Source: Casuarius casuarius (Eukaryota; Chordata; Aves; Casuariiformes; Casuariidae). Taken from it: a DNA stretch of 64,000 nucleotides. A model generated the notes under the pieces. The model was not told the DNA's origin. It did not search any database and saw nothing but the letters and a program-made list of their open reading frames with translations. Numbering within the stretch: position 1 is the stretch's first letter; each line of letters begins with the position of its first letter. Positions 11,456-21,671 of the stretch are shown here, one piece after another. A program made the translations under genes and the position numbers. The stretch spans positions 372,001 to 436,000 of the forward strand of contig PTFA01000417.1 of assembly GCA_003342895.1 (NCBI GenBank), written 5' to 3'.

Positions 11456-11833
11456 ATGGAGACACTCCAACCTGGGATCCCTTCACCAGTAATGTTACCT
11501 GAATCATGGCCTCTTGTTGTTATTAATCTTAAGGATTGTGTTATTAATCTTAATGATTGTTTTTTCACTATACCCTTACATCCAGCAGATGCACCACGAT
11601 TTGCATTTACGGTTCCAGCGATCAACAATCAGGAGTCTATACTTCGTTTTCACTGGACGGTATTGCCTCAGGGGATGCTAAACAGTCCGACAATATGCCA
11701 AATGTTTGTGGCTCGAGCTATCCTCCCTATTCGCAGAGCATATCCCAATGCTTTAATCTATCACTACATGGATGATATTTTGATTTTCGCATCCTCGAGG
11801 GATGCTGTACAAACGGTAGTCAAGGAGTGCTAA
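11456..11833 (+). pseudogene. pol: pol remnant: reverse transcriptase fingers and palm
   Basis: This frame encodes the front half of a retroviral reverse transcriptase. Visible motifs: INLKDC holding the first catalytic Asp (about residues 25-29), [32 protein letters not shown] (the conserved LPQG block) and YMDDILIF with the YMDD aspartates encoded at 11765-11776. The order and spacing match ERVK-type enzymes. A 21-bp tandem duplication (11519-11539 and 11540-11560) repeats the segment with the first catalytic Asp; in the second copy LKDC reads LNDC. The frame stops at 11831-11833, and a frame change is needed to continue into the thumb region. It directly follows the gag remnant without protease coding sequence. 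Confidence 0.9.
11519..11560 (+). repeat. 21-bp tandem duplication inside reverse transcriptase
   Basis: Two adjacent 21-bp copies, starting GTTATTAATCTTAA and ending ATTGT, differ at one base (AAGG versus AATG). The length is a multiple of three, so the frame is kept and seven residues are repeated. Confidence 0.95.
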
Positions 11834-11834
11834 T

Positions 11835-12449
11835 GGTCTGTGTATAGCCGAGGAAAAGGTCCAAGTGCAAGCGCCTTGGAAGTATTTAGGGTGGAGGATT
11901 ACGGACGCTGCTATTTTGCCGCAGCCTTTGCGGTTAGCGTCTGATATTAAAACCCTAAATGACTTGCAGNAACTGCTTGGCACCATTAATTGGGTGCGAC
12001 CTTATCTTGGCATTACCACACAGGACCTAGCCCCTCTCTTTGCTCTGCTAAAGGGAGAGTCAGAGTCAGACTTAGCATCGTCCCAAGCATTAACTCCTGA
12101 AGCACTGCATGCCCTACAGCGCGTGTCTGCAGCTATTCAAAATCAACAGATTCATCGCATCTCTCCAATGTTTCTGGTTTGCCTGATTCTGATTTATAAT
12201 GTCTTCCAACCTTACGCTCTCTTATGCCAATGGGTTTCAGGTGACAATGATCCCTTAGAAATCCTGGAGTGGGTGTTTCTAGCACATGCTTTCTCGAAGA
12301 CCGTGACCACTGAGATAGAGATGATGGTGCTGCTTATTCAGAAAGGGTGCCATCACCTGCAAAGCCTTTTGGCGCAAGATCCGGCTAGTATCTCTATCCC
12401 ACTGGCCAAGCAGGACTTCAACTGCATGTCAAGGGTTCTACACAGATAG
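11835..12449 (+). pseudogene. pol: pol remnant: reverse transcriptase thumb and connection
   Basis: Continues the polymerase in another frame after the stop at 11831. From 11835 the residues read LCIAEEKVQ, then WKYLGWRI, LLGTINWVRPYLGI and APLFALLKG, which is the conserved palm-end and thumb region of betaretrovirus-like enzymes. The later part (about residues 95-190 of the frame) is a diverged connection domain. An undetermined base at 11970 affects one codon. No RNase H active-site residues follow: the frame passes within a few codons of PLAKQDF into the integrase core, so RNase H and the N-terminal zinc finger of integrase are deleted, with the junction near 12410-12440. The frame ends at 12447-12449. 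Confidence 0.85.
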
Positions 12450-12801
12450 TGTTACCCATTATCCCTCGTTTGGAAGATTGAAATATGTTCACGTCTCCGT
12501 AGATACCTTTTCCCATTACGTTGTTGCTACTGCCCATGTTGGGGAGAAGCGCCGTGATGTTTGTCATCACTGGCTTGCCTGTTTCGCCGTAATGGGGGTT
12601 CCTACTCAAATTAAGACTGACAATGGTCCCGCATACACGGCACAACAAACACGGGCATTTCTTCAAACTTGGGAGGTCACTCATGTGACCGGAATTCCCC
12701 ATTCCCCAACTGGCCAGGCAATAGTGGAACGTATCCATCGCACCCTGAAAGAAATGCTTGAGAAACAAAAAAGGGGAAATAGTCCTGGCACTTCCCCATA
12801 A
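12442..12801 (+). pseudogene. pol: pol remnant: integrase catalytic core
   Basis: This frame carries the retroviral integrase core (rve fold). The three catalytic acids are visible: Asp encoded at 12445-12447 in TDSVTHY, Asp at 12619-12621 in KTDNGPAY, and Glu at 12727-12729 in IVERIH. The last two are 35 residues apart, the D-X35-E spacing of retroviral integrases. VDTFSHYVVATA and HSPTGQAIVER are further conserved blocks. TDSVTHY appears to have one residue more than the usual motif. A TAA at 12799-12801 interrupts the frame; the same frame stays integrase-like for 12 more codons (EQLWKALYVLNF) before another stop. The zinc-binding N-terminal domain is missing. Confidence 0.9.
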
Positions 12802-12848
12802 GAGCAACTCTGGAAGGCTTTGTATGTTCTTAACTTTTAAACTGTTAT

Positions 12849-13178
12849 ATGGACCAGAGTGCAGTTAATAAGCATTTCTCATGTCCTACAGGGCGAGAAC
12901 AACCTCGAGTTCGCTACAGGGACCTGGAGACAGGTCAATGGAGTGAACCAGTAGATCTAACAATGTGGGGGAAAGGTTATGCTTGTGTTTCCACAGGTAA
13001 CAGACCTCGTTGGATACCTGTACAACTGATTCGACCTGTTAATGTATTCCTCGGGATACCAAATGAGGGCTGGGAGTCAGTTAAGATGAACCCATCTTGG
13101 AGTATTTTTCGGCAGTGTTTGCCTGCCTTGTGCAGGATCACTGTGGATTTGCAGAGGCTTATTGCATTGATGAGATAG
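12849..13178 (+). pseudogene. pol: pol remnant: integrase C-terminal DNA-binding domain
   Basis: In a third frame, residues from about 20 to 63 (REQPRVRYRDLETGQW, then DLTMWGKGYACV and RPRWIPVQLIRP) have the character of the SH3-like C-terminal integrase domain of betaretroviruses, where the end of pol usually overlaps the start of env. After about 13040 the similarity fades, and by 13176 the sequence turns into the minisatellite. No signal peptide, surface or transmembrane envelope segment is visible before the 3' LTR. The first ATG (12849) is not a natural start; a frame change of at least one base separates it from the integrase core. Confidence 0.8.
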
Positions 13179-13420
13179 TAGATAGAATATAGGATAAGAC
13201 ATAGATAGAATATAAGTTATAGATAGAATATAGGATAGATAGAATATAGGATAAGTTATAGAATATAGACTGATAAGTTATAGAGAGAATATAGGATAAG
13301 TTATGGATAGAATATAGGATAAGATATAGATAGTAGATAGAATATAGGATAAGATATAGATAGAATATAACTGCACTGATAAGTTATGGATAGAATATAA
13401 GTGCACTGATAAGCTGTGGA
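13176..13420 (+). repeat. Minisatellite, unit about AGATAGAATATAGGATAAG
   Basis: About ten imperfect units built from GATAGAATATAGGATAAG plus a variable TTATAG, ACATA or ATATA linker; later units carry CTGCACTGATAAGTTATGG. It lies between the end of pol and the 3' LTR, where env would be expected. Confidence 0.9.
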
Positions 13421-13580
13421 TTAGACAGAATTAGAGTGGAAGCCTTTTAAAGGATAGGATTGGACGTTAAGCTTGGGGCATAAGTTAAGAAGGCACTGAC
13501 GTGTGAATTGGCAATCTTGGTAAGATCTCTAGTCCTTGTTATCTGTCTCCCCTACCCGACAAGCTTTAAGTTTAATAAAT
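13421..13580 (+). other. Provirus 3' non-coding segment
   Basis: Non-coding stretch between the minisatellite and the polypurine tract. No envelope sequence can be recognised. Confidence 0.6.
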
Positions 13581-13592
13581 AAAAAGAGGGGA
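13581..13592 (+). promoter_or_regulatory. Polypurine tract
   Basis: AAAAAGAGGGGA lies two bases before the 3' LTR. This is the primer site for plus-strand DNA synthesis in retroviruses and fixes the LTR start at 13595. Confidence 0.85.
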
Positions 13593-13873
13593 TGTGTTGG
13601 GGACCAAGATTGAGTGATGCTGTGTGGGACAGCAGAAGATCTTTAAGGCAGAAAGTAATGATCTGGTAACTATGAAGTTGCCAGTGATTATGTGTCTTCC
13701 TGCCTGTGTCAGCAGTCACAGTGTGCCTTCCTGCCTACGTGTCAGCAGCTGCGGTGGGCCTGTCTTGCTGGACTGTCCTGCCCGCCTGCTAGGCATCAGA
13801 AGACATCTTACCCACCTATCACAAGATGCCACAATGCCAAGAAGATACTTGGAGGAGTGGCTGAGCTGATGGC

Positions 13874-13880
13874 TATATAA
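13874..13880 (+). promoter_or_regulatory. LTR TATA box
   Basis: TATATAA within GGCTATATAACC, 24 bp before AATAAA, in the position expected for the retroviral promoter. It could still fire as a promoter into the flanking DNA. Confidence 0.7.
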
Positions 13881-13897
13881 CCAGCCATTGTGTTTTC

Positions 13898-13903
13898 AAT
13901 AAA
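13898..13903 (+). promoter_or_regulatory. LTR polyadenylation signal
   Basis: AATAAA in TTTTCAATAAAGG, followed about 22 bp later by a GT-rich element. Confidence 0.8.
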
Positions 13904-14108
13904 GGCTTTCTTGCACCATTCTTCTTGTGGTCTGTGTCGTCGTATGCCACAGCTACAAGGCTATTGCAAACCCGGTTCATTTACGCAAATTGACCAGTTT
14001 AGAACTTGATGTATTTTACTGTAATTTATAAACCAATCAGAACATTTATTCATCACTTAACTTGCACTTTTTATGTCCATTACATTCATTTAATCAGATT
14101 CATTATGA

Positions 14109-14116
<8 letters not shown>

Positions 14117-14145
<29 letters not shown>
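14117..14145. repeat. (AT)14 microsatellite
   Basis: Fourteen uninterrupted AT units ending in ATAAA; self-complementary and prone to extrude as a hairpin. Confidence 0.95.
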
Positions 14146-14148
<3 letters not shown>

Positions 14149-16965
14149 CCTATTGTTGCCTCCTAAGCAGTGTTGTCATTGAGAGATCACTTTATGTTTT
14201 ATTTGGTGCTGTCAAAAGCCATTCTGCCAATAAATTCCTGGTATGACTTGCTACCAAAAACTCTTCAAGTATCTGCATATTATTAGTCCTCTACATCCAT
14301 TTTGTTTATCATTCTCTCCTCACAGCTTCATTCAAACATTGCATGTTTAATGTTTTCTGGATAATTGTCCATATTCAAGTCAGACACACCAGAATTTCCT
14401 TTTATTAAAAGCTGTGCGAAGGCGACACCAGTCAGGAATTTTATATAGCCAATCAATATCTAAAACAGAAGAATGGTATGAATTTTATGGCTCCATTCTT
14501 TTAAATGCCGGATAAATCACATTTCATAATACTGATTAGCTGCAGGAAAATACATGCACAGGCACACTATTATTTTTTATCCCCTTAATCTTTATGCCAG
14601 CTACAAAAAACACTTACTTTGAAAAGTTACATGAATGCAAATTGAATTCTGATCGACTAATCTACTGTAAGTCTGTAGGGCTCAGCATGACTTTTACAGC
14701 CAAAGAATTAGTTTTGAACAATAAATTGTTTTAACATGTTGAGTATTTTAACAGATAGCAGGTTACTTTGTCCCTCTGTCACTGCAATAACTATATACAC
14801 AGAAAAAACAGATGACTAATAAACCAGGAAATGGTACTTTTTAGAGTATTGAGAAAAAAGTAATAAAAATAATCATTTAATAGCAATCAAATATTAGCAG
14901 TGCATTTAATAGTATTCCTCACAAGAATCTCTGAGAGTTACCTTTGTCTTGCTTTTTTTCTTTGGCTTCCAATTACCCACCTGTAACAGCTTGGAGCAAT
15001 GACACTACAAAAAGGGTGAGATTCCTTCTTTTCCTCCGGATAGATCTTTCTAATGCAATCTGTAGGGTGTGTGTAAATGTGGGATGAGGCCTCTTGTTCT
15101 CTGCAAGGAGAACAAGATAAGATAGATGTACTTAAGCAAGTGTTAGGTGTAGAGAGTGTTATTCTACATGTTGGTAGCTCCATGTACTGTGCAGTCCTCC
15201 ATGTGTCTGTTAGACTCAGTCCTTAAAAGTCTAAGGATGCCTTAGTTCAAAAGGTCTTTTCTTTTCTCTTTCTCTTAGGCTTCTCCCTTACAGAGTGCAC
15301 ATTCATTCACCTCTTTTTCCTCCCCTGGCTTGCTGGTGTCCCCCGGCTATCTAAGAACTGGTCACGTCTTAACTCTGTCAGCAAGTTGTCCAAAGCGCAT
15401 CCTCATCCTGACAGAGAACCTCTCTCTCAAGGGACCTGCTTCTTCATGTGCTTTAGTTTGTGATGCACCTGTGGGGAATGGTACATAAAAAAGTCTATGA
15501 AGATATCTTTACGGTGAAAAGTATTCTTACAATACTTCAGTCTTGCAATATAATTATAGGACAATTTTATTCTGACATCATAATGCTTTCTGTGTGCATT
15601 CCCACCTCTGTCAAAGTAATTTGGGCTGCATTTTCTCCTTGACTATCTGATACATCATTTGGGTTAATGTCTCTACAGGGAGATTTCATTCTTCCTTGCA
15701 TTTTGGTGTGAAGAAAGATGGAAGAGGAAAGGAGGTTATCAAAGCCCCAAAGTTAAGCTTTTGGGGGTTTTGATAATTAATATAGAAAAAAACCCAACCT
15801 GCTTTACCATCTTTCTTTCTATAATAAAAACAATCCTGAATCATGGCACCATAGTTCCAAGCTTGATTACCAAATCTTTGCCGTTCAAGGTTTTCTGTGT
15901 CCGTCCTTCCTCCCACTTCAGGCTGCATCACTGATTAACATATGGTGTCTTTTCTTTCTTCTTTGTGAAAGACAGAAGAATTTATCTTAAGTATTTTAAG
16001 ACATGCAACTAAGCATTCAGTACATACAAAATAGAAAAGAGATGTTGAGTTTTGTTAACCCTCAAGTTAGAGATTGAGTTGGAGCTTAATTGTCACTTGT
16101 TACTTTTGCTTTGCCTTTTACCATTTGCATCAAAATTAAAAAAAAAAAATCAAGTTACATTAATTGCATGCTAAACTTTTTTAGAATTGTATTCTTTCAG
16201 TTTGAGAACATCCTTAATTTGAAGGCAGAAGATGAGCAACAGATGTCAAAAACATCTTCTTAGCAAAAGCTCCAAATAACCATACTTAGTATGTTTATAC
16301 TTAGCTTAGCCACTCAGATATGTTCTCTTCCTGTTATTTTAGCATCTTTATTCCTCCATATTGCTTAAATGCATTTGGTCTTGATTCATATTATTCATAC
16401 TATTATACATAGTACTCTTTTACATTAATGTTAACAATACTATTAGGGTTTTTTATGACTCAGTACAAAATCAATTAATTTGGACATCAAGCATCTTGAT
16501 TAAAGACTTGCAAGGCACTACAAATGTCAATTACTTAGAAAGTCATATTCTGATTACATTTTAACCTCTAAATTTACTATTTTTGTTCATATTATCTTAA
16601 TACTTATTTTCAGTTTCCTCTTAAACCACCAAAACAATAACCTTTCTCAGTAACAGATATAAATGCTAGATATAGTCATATAATTCAGCTCACTTTACAA
16701 GGAGTTCACAAACTACTCAGGTCTACATTTTCTCTGCTTCTATTTCTGCAAAATAAAAAAAACAAAAAACAAAAACAAAAACTTCTATCAGTTCAACAGT
16801 TGCAAGCAAGTGAAGAGGCACTTAGTTCTGTGTAAAAGAATTTCCTTTCTTATATTTGCTGTCAATGCATTTTCTAGGGTAACACAGTTTTCTCATTCAC
16901 ACAATAATGAATGCTTTGCCTTTCCAAGACATTTGAAAGAATATCTTGAACTTCCTATAATATGA
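14146..16965. other. AT-rich intergenic DNA, no gene recognised
   Basis: Unique-looking sequence with an A-rich run at 16751-16781 built on AAAAAC. Open frames are under 85 codons and uninformative. Confidence 0.55.
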
Positions 16966-17019
16966 AAACATGTTCTAGAACATGAAAGCATGTTCTAGAC
17001 ATGCTTTCTGGGCATGTTT
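16966..17019. promoter_or_regulatory. Cluster of p53-family-like decamers, putative
   Basis: Four decamers fit RRRCWWGYYY exactly: AAACATGTTC (16966), AAGCATGTTC (16986), AGACATGCTT (16997) and GGGCATGTTT (17010). A fifth CATG core (GAACATGAAA, 16978) is a half match. The second and third are separated by one base, within the spacing allowed for a full p53/p63/p73 site. The block is also palindromic (CATGTTCTAGAACATG, 16969-16984) and looks like a ~20-bp imperfect duplication. Binding is inferred from the motif only. Confidence 0.4.
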
Positions 17020-20000
17020 TGTGTTACATGAAAAGTGATAACTGCATAGGAATAAAAGAGAGTAAGAGAAAAAGGAAAGCTGTTGAACAGAACTGAATAA
17101 ACTTATACCTTTTTTGGCATTTTATATAATGGCGTCCAAGAAACTAGGACCCTTTTTACACGAGCTATTCTTTGTGTAAGTCTTTAAAGTTAGGATTCAT
17201 TTTCCCTGAATATAATCATCTAAAGATAATAGTTTAGTCTAGCTGATGGTATGGAAAGTTGGAGGGGATGAAGGGAATGGAAGGAGTCACCCATGAATGC
17301 TTCCGGCCTCCGCTCTGAAAGTCATCCCCTTGTGTAGGACTGATGTGTAAGTGTTTTCAGAGCAAAATATAATCACGATCTTAAGCAGAGAAAGGAATCT
17401 ATAACAGGCATATAACTAAGCAACTGGTATTATATCAGTTTATTTGGTGCATAGAAATAGCTTCAGGAGGTGGGACACGGACAATTCAGGCAATGGACAG
17501 TGGGAGCATACTAATATCCTTTTAGTATCTTCCCATTCCTGTTAATCTATCTGGATTCATATTTAAGAACAGCTTTTAAAACAATTATATTTTTATAATA
17601 TAAACTTGTTAATAGTGGAAACCTCCAGAGGTTTGAGAGAGGAAGGAGAAAGGAAAAAGCGTTGTCGTCTACTTCCAATGTAAATGAAAAAAAGTCTGCA
17701 AGTTAGTTTTCTGCATAGCTGCTGAGTAATCAGAACAGAATTTGTTATTGCACTGCCTTCATGCCATTTCCAGAGAAATGGAAAGCTGAATGGACAGGAA
17801 AGCAGTGAAGAAAACAAAGGGATTAGGAGCAAGAAAAAGGGAAGAATTTATCTTTGCTGTATTGCACATTTTTATTGTGAATGAGGAGAAATAGGTTTGA
17901 GTCTGAAATTGAGCTTGGATCCTGTTCCACATCAAATTCTTCCTCTTTTCTCTGCCCTTCCGAGTCACATGGAAATAAATGTGTTTTGTCTGTTTGAACA
18001 AGTTATGGAAACATGAAAATGCCATGTCCAGAAGATGAAGCACAGAAGAATAACACATTTTTCCATTTTAGTATGAGAGTAAAAAAATATTAAATCCAAA
18101 GTCATTTTTTAAGGCAGCATGTTTCTAGGAAGTTTTTTATTTGTAGAACTGTCATCTTAATTCAAAGCTTTGTCTCTATGGCCACCACCTAGACTAAAGC
18201 AGTCATGAAGAAAGATGGATGAGGGTGGGGAGAGGCTTTTGTTTGAATCCTGTTGCAAATGGGTTCAGCAACTGAGGAAAATAGATGCATTTCATATCAG
18301 AATTCTCCTCCACCTTCTACTTTAAAGAAAACTATGATATTTTTTGTTTTGTTTTCCTTCTGGTATTATCATCTTTAAATCAAAATATTATTGCTAGTGC
18401 ATGATGAAAGTAGTAAGAACCTTTCTGCCTGCTTTCTTTATATATTAGAAAAAAAAAAAAAAAAACTGAAATGTGTAAAGTTTCCAATATGAACATCCCT
18501 GATGAAACTGCAGATCAACTGTGTATCTGACCAACTACCAACACTGAAAGTCTGAGGTGTGTGGCCAGTAGGTTGGGAATAGAATACAAACATTCAGGGA
18601 CATATTAGGTTTCTATGATTGTGTAGAATGGCTTATACACCAGCTCAGAGAATTATAAATGCCAAAACCCATGTATAAAATATTGTTTAATGTGCAAGCA
18701 AACACAGTAAAATCTTAATGGCAAACAGGTTACACTTCCTTTGTATTAGTGGTCCCAGGTAAACCCTGAACTGTCAGAAGTCAAGCCTACAGTCAGACAC
18801 AGTTTGCTGTATAAATACTCTAAAGAAAACTCTAAGTTGAAGCATATAACTAAAAGTATCTTTATTATAGAAGTTTAACTAAGATGAATTAAACTTTGTA
18901 AATAATATATATTTTCCTCAATACATATGAAGAACAAGTAACGGATGGATCTCCATGTCTCCTCTGCCAAGCTGCTGTTGATAGACCCTCCTCACAGCCA
19001 CTTGCATAGCCACAAACAATACCGAAGAGATTAGATAAAAGGGGAGAAGGGCATATGTAGTCATGTAAGCACATAAGCATGGCCTACCCTGCTAAATTAG
19101 TCAATGCTAGGGAATGTTCTCTGGCCCTGATACTAGGAAGAACACTCTTTCTGTGTGTATGCTATTAAATCTGCTTAGCATGCAGAACAGACTACTTTTA
19201 AAATTAGTATGAGAAATATGCCCTGGCCAATGTTTACTTCCTCCCTACCATTCCCGGTAAGTGTTTGGGAGAGTACTGGTTGTCCCAATCCAATCCCATG
19301 CCAGGGACAGGTAAGAAAATTTGGTCCTCTAAAACAAGCAGTATAGGCAAGGAGATTCTAATGCACAGAAATATCCCCTGTCACTACTTAGTTTAGTATA
19401 GATACATTGTATAGATACAATGAAAGATGGTGGAATTAATGGAAAAGCTACAGCTACCATAGCCTCTGTCTCCGAGAAAGTCTCTGCTTGCTAACAACTA
19501 CTGCCATACTGAACCAGATTAATACTGCTCTCTTTAAACTATAGCTTACGGAAGCCATGACTTTTGGCTTGACTTCTAAAAATTAAAAAAGCTTATGTAG
19601 CTGAAATTACTTCCACCTTTTAGGCATTATTTCAATGTCTCTGGAAACTGATGGGGGTGGGATGGGGTGGAGTAGGAACAGCATCTTCATCACTCTTTAA
19701 ACTTTTTTTTTTTTCCCCCAGAAAAAGCTTGTCAGAGGTTATCCTTTATATTTTTTTAATCTTTCTTGAGTTTCCAGGAATAAAGTAGCCACCTGCTCCG
19801 TCCCAATCATCTTCAGTAGTCTGCTTAATGCCTAGAAGCATCTCTGTATTCTCTCTATCCACAGCTTGGAGAACAAGTATATGAGAGATGTACTGCAAAG
19901 AACAATAATTCAAAGGCAAAGGTTTGATCTTTAAGGACTTACCATATCATTCCTTAGATATTTTGTGGGAACAGCAAATTATTCATTTGTACCCAGAGGA

Positions 20001-21396
20001 ATAGTCCTTAGCTAGATTGTCTTTGACCTCTTGTGGCATTGCTTCCAGCTCCTGTTCATACTCTGGCAACAGAGTCTTTCTGAAATGTCTTTATAGATTG
20101 TGGGTGATCATGCAGGAATTGAAATGGTGATGCCAGGCATATTCTTTGCATGCTCTCTTCCTTAGGCCAGCTGGCTGAATAAGCTTTACATAATGTACAG
20201 TAGACAAAGCCAAAAAATGCTCAAATTAATAAAGAAATAACTGCAGCTCAAACCAAATGTATCTTAAGGGTTTATAGGGCTTCAAAAGGCTATATAGACA
20301 ATTTTCACCTAGTGCACATGATGAACAAAACTGGTGCAGGGGACTCATATTATATAAACAATGCATAGCTTTGCCTCCTTTCCCAGTAGCATTCACCAGC
20401 ATGCAAATAACATTACAAGACTCTCTCTCTTGACTTAGCAGAGCTCTGGTTGAGCATGGAGCGGAGCTGCAGTTTACTTTCAGTTCCTTCATCCTGGGCC
20501 AAGAGTTGTGGCTGCAGTATGATAAACCAGGAGACTGAATGAAAGACTGAGTTTGATTAGGTTCGGTAGTGACAGGTATGGGAGGATGTAAGGAAGACAT
20601 ATAGGTGTTTTTCCAAAGGGCACTGAATGCTGAAAGAGGACATGACTTATTCTTTTCAAACATAAAACCTTGTCTCTGTTGTTGAGGGCAAGCAGATTTC
20701 ATTATCTTTGTACATAAAAATTCCTGGCAAAGGTAATGCTACGAAGCCAGGCTGTATTTAAGAGCCCTGTAGGGACTATTTGACCCACTGAAAGACTAAA
20801 ACCGAGAAAGAAGATTCATGCACTGCACTAGAGTCAGCATATAGTACTGAAACATTCATACAGAGAGTATTTTCACCCAGAACATCCTTAACAGAGCTAG
20901 GTCTGACTACAAATCTGTCTACCAGCATGGAGACAAGTCATCTTTGTTTACTGCTTGGTAAACAGACATATTCTGCCTGGCCAGTGAAGGTATCTGAGAA
21001 ACATAGAGCATCCTTAGAGCACCAACATAAGCCCATAGAAATAGAATAAATAATAGTAAAAGTTACTGGTGTTTTAAATGCCTTACAGTTCTCCACAAGT
21101 TTTACATAATGTATGCAGGTAAAATGAACTTTTTTATAAGTTTGTGATAATATACCAAATGATTTATAATGTCAATGCCACAGTAAAATGTATGAGTATT
21201 GTCAAGGCACCATGTGGGCTGAGGTCTGGTACTGGCGGGGACTACCGGTGGTGGCATGGCTGGGCCACACCACCAGGGCCTGTCCCACTGCCCTGAGGGA
21301 ACAGGGCATGAGGGGCAGATGGGGCAGGCCCAGCCCTGGGTATTGGGCACCTTTGGATGAAGCAGGGTGTTCTGTGAACAGCCAGTGCTACAGTTT
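17020..21396. other. Intergenic DNA, no gene recognised
   Basis: AT-rich with a 17-base A run near 18450 and a short inverted repeat around 19395-19423 (GTATAGATACATTGTATAGA). A minus-strand open frame at 20226-20702 (158 codons) has no recognisable domain. From about 21190 the sequence turns GC-rich and leads into the 12-mer minisatellite. Confidence 0.55.
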
Positions 21397-21671
21397 GGGT
21401 TAGAGTCGGGGTTAGTGCTGGGGCTGGAGCTAGAGTTAGTAGTGCGAGAAGGAGGAAGACCACAGCTACACCTGCACTTGGGAAGAAGTGAAGATGCCAG
21501 AGGAAGCTGGGGGTTTTCAAATGAATAGTTCTCTCAAGAACTTCTCATCTTTGATGGGGTGTGAATACCTAGGTTAAAGGCTATGGTTATAGTTCGGTTT
21601 AGCTCTAGGCTTAGGACTAGTGTTAGAGTGTGCGCTTGGAGAAGGAAAATGAGCACAGCTACACCTGCACT
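21397..21671. repeat. Duplicated telomere-like 12-mer minisatellite
   Basis: Two blocks of degenerate 12-mers related to GGGTTAGAGCTA: four units at 21397-21444 (the first reads GGGTTAGAGTCG) and five at 21572-21631 (e.g. GGCTTAGGACTA). Each block is followed by the same 18-mer CACAGCTACACCTGCACT (21461-21478 and 21654-21671), 193 bp apart. The whole is therefore a diverged tandem duplication containing a 12-bp minisatellite derived from GGTTAG-like hexamers. Confidence 0.75.

Larger units (their letters stand above)
10796..13951 (+). mobile_element. Defective ERVK/betaretrovirus-like provirus
   Basis: In order: a 25-bp 5' LTR remnant, a leader, a proline-rich segment and capsid start of gag, reverse transcriptase, integrase core, integrase C-terminal domain, an AT-rich minisatellite, a polypurine tract and a complete 3' LTR. 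At 3156 bp it is far shorter than a 7-9 kb full provirus. The missing parts are most of the 5' LTR with the primer binding site, gag after the capsid start, protease, RNase H and the integrase zinc finger, and env. Stops at 11450, 11831, 12799 and elsewhere, plus at least three frame changes, make every reading frame defective. The assignment to a betaretrovirus-like class rests on the reverse transcriptase and capsid residues, the short predicted R region and the element order. It cannot encode a working virus. Confidence 0.92.
13595..13951 (+). repeat. 3' LTR of the provirus, 357 bp
   Basis: Starts TGTTGGGGACC right after the polypurine tract and ends TGCCACA right before the GCTAC duplication. 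It contains a TATA box (13874-13880) and a polyA signal (13898-13903). The ~30 bp usually separating TATA and start site would put the start near 13905, downstream of AATAAA, leaving only ~47 bp for R and U5. This layout, with the polyA signal in U3 and a very short R, is known in mouse mammary tumour virus-like betaretroviruses. The GT-rich stretch TTGTGGTCTGTGTCG (13925-13939) fits the downstream polyadenylation element. Confidence 0.9.
10791..13956 (+). repeat. 5-bp target site duplication GCTAC around the provirus
   Basis: GCTAC at 10791-10795 directly precedes the 5' LTR remnant (TGTTGGGG) and recurs at 13952-13956 directly after the 3' LTR end (TGCCACA). A perfect match at both ends shows that 10796-13951 is one integration event and that all losses are internal to it. 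Confidence 0.93.

Noticed and set aside
13176..13420. CRISPR-like repeat array
   Set aside because: Units are contiguous with variable short linkers rather than equal unique spacers, and the context is a vertebrate provirus; it is a minisatellite.
20226..20702. 158-codon open frame on the minus strand
   Set aside because: No recognisable domain, no splice or promoter context, and a composition expected from the local DNA. One frame of this length can arise by chance in 64 kb on six frames.
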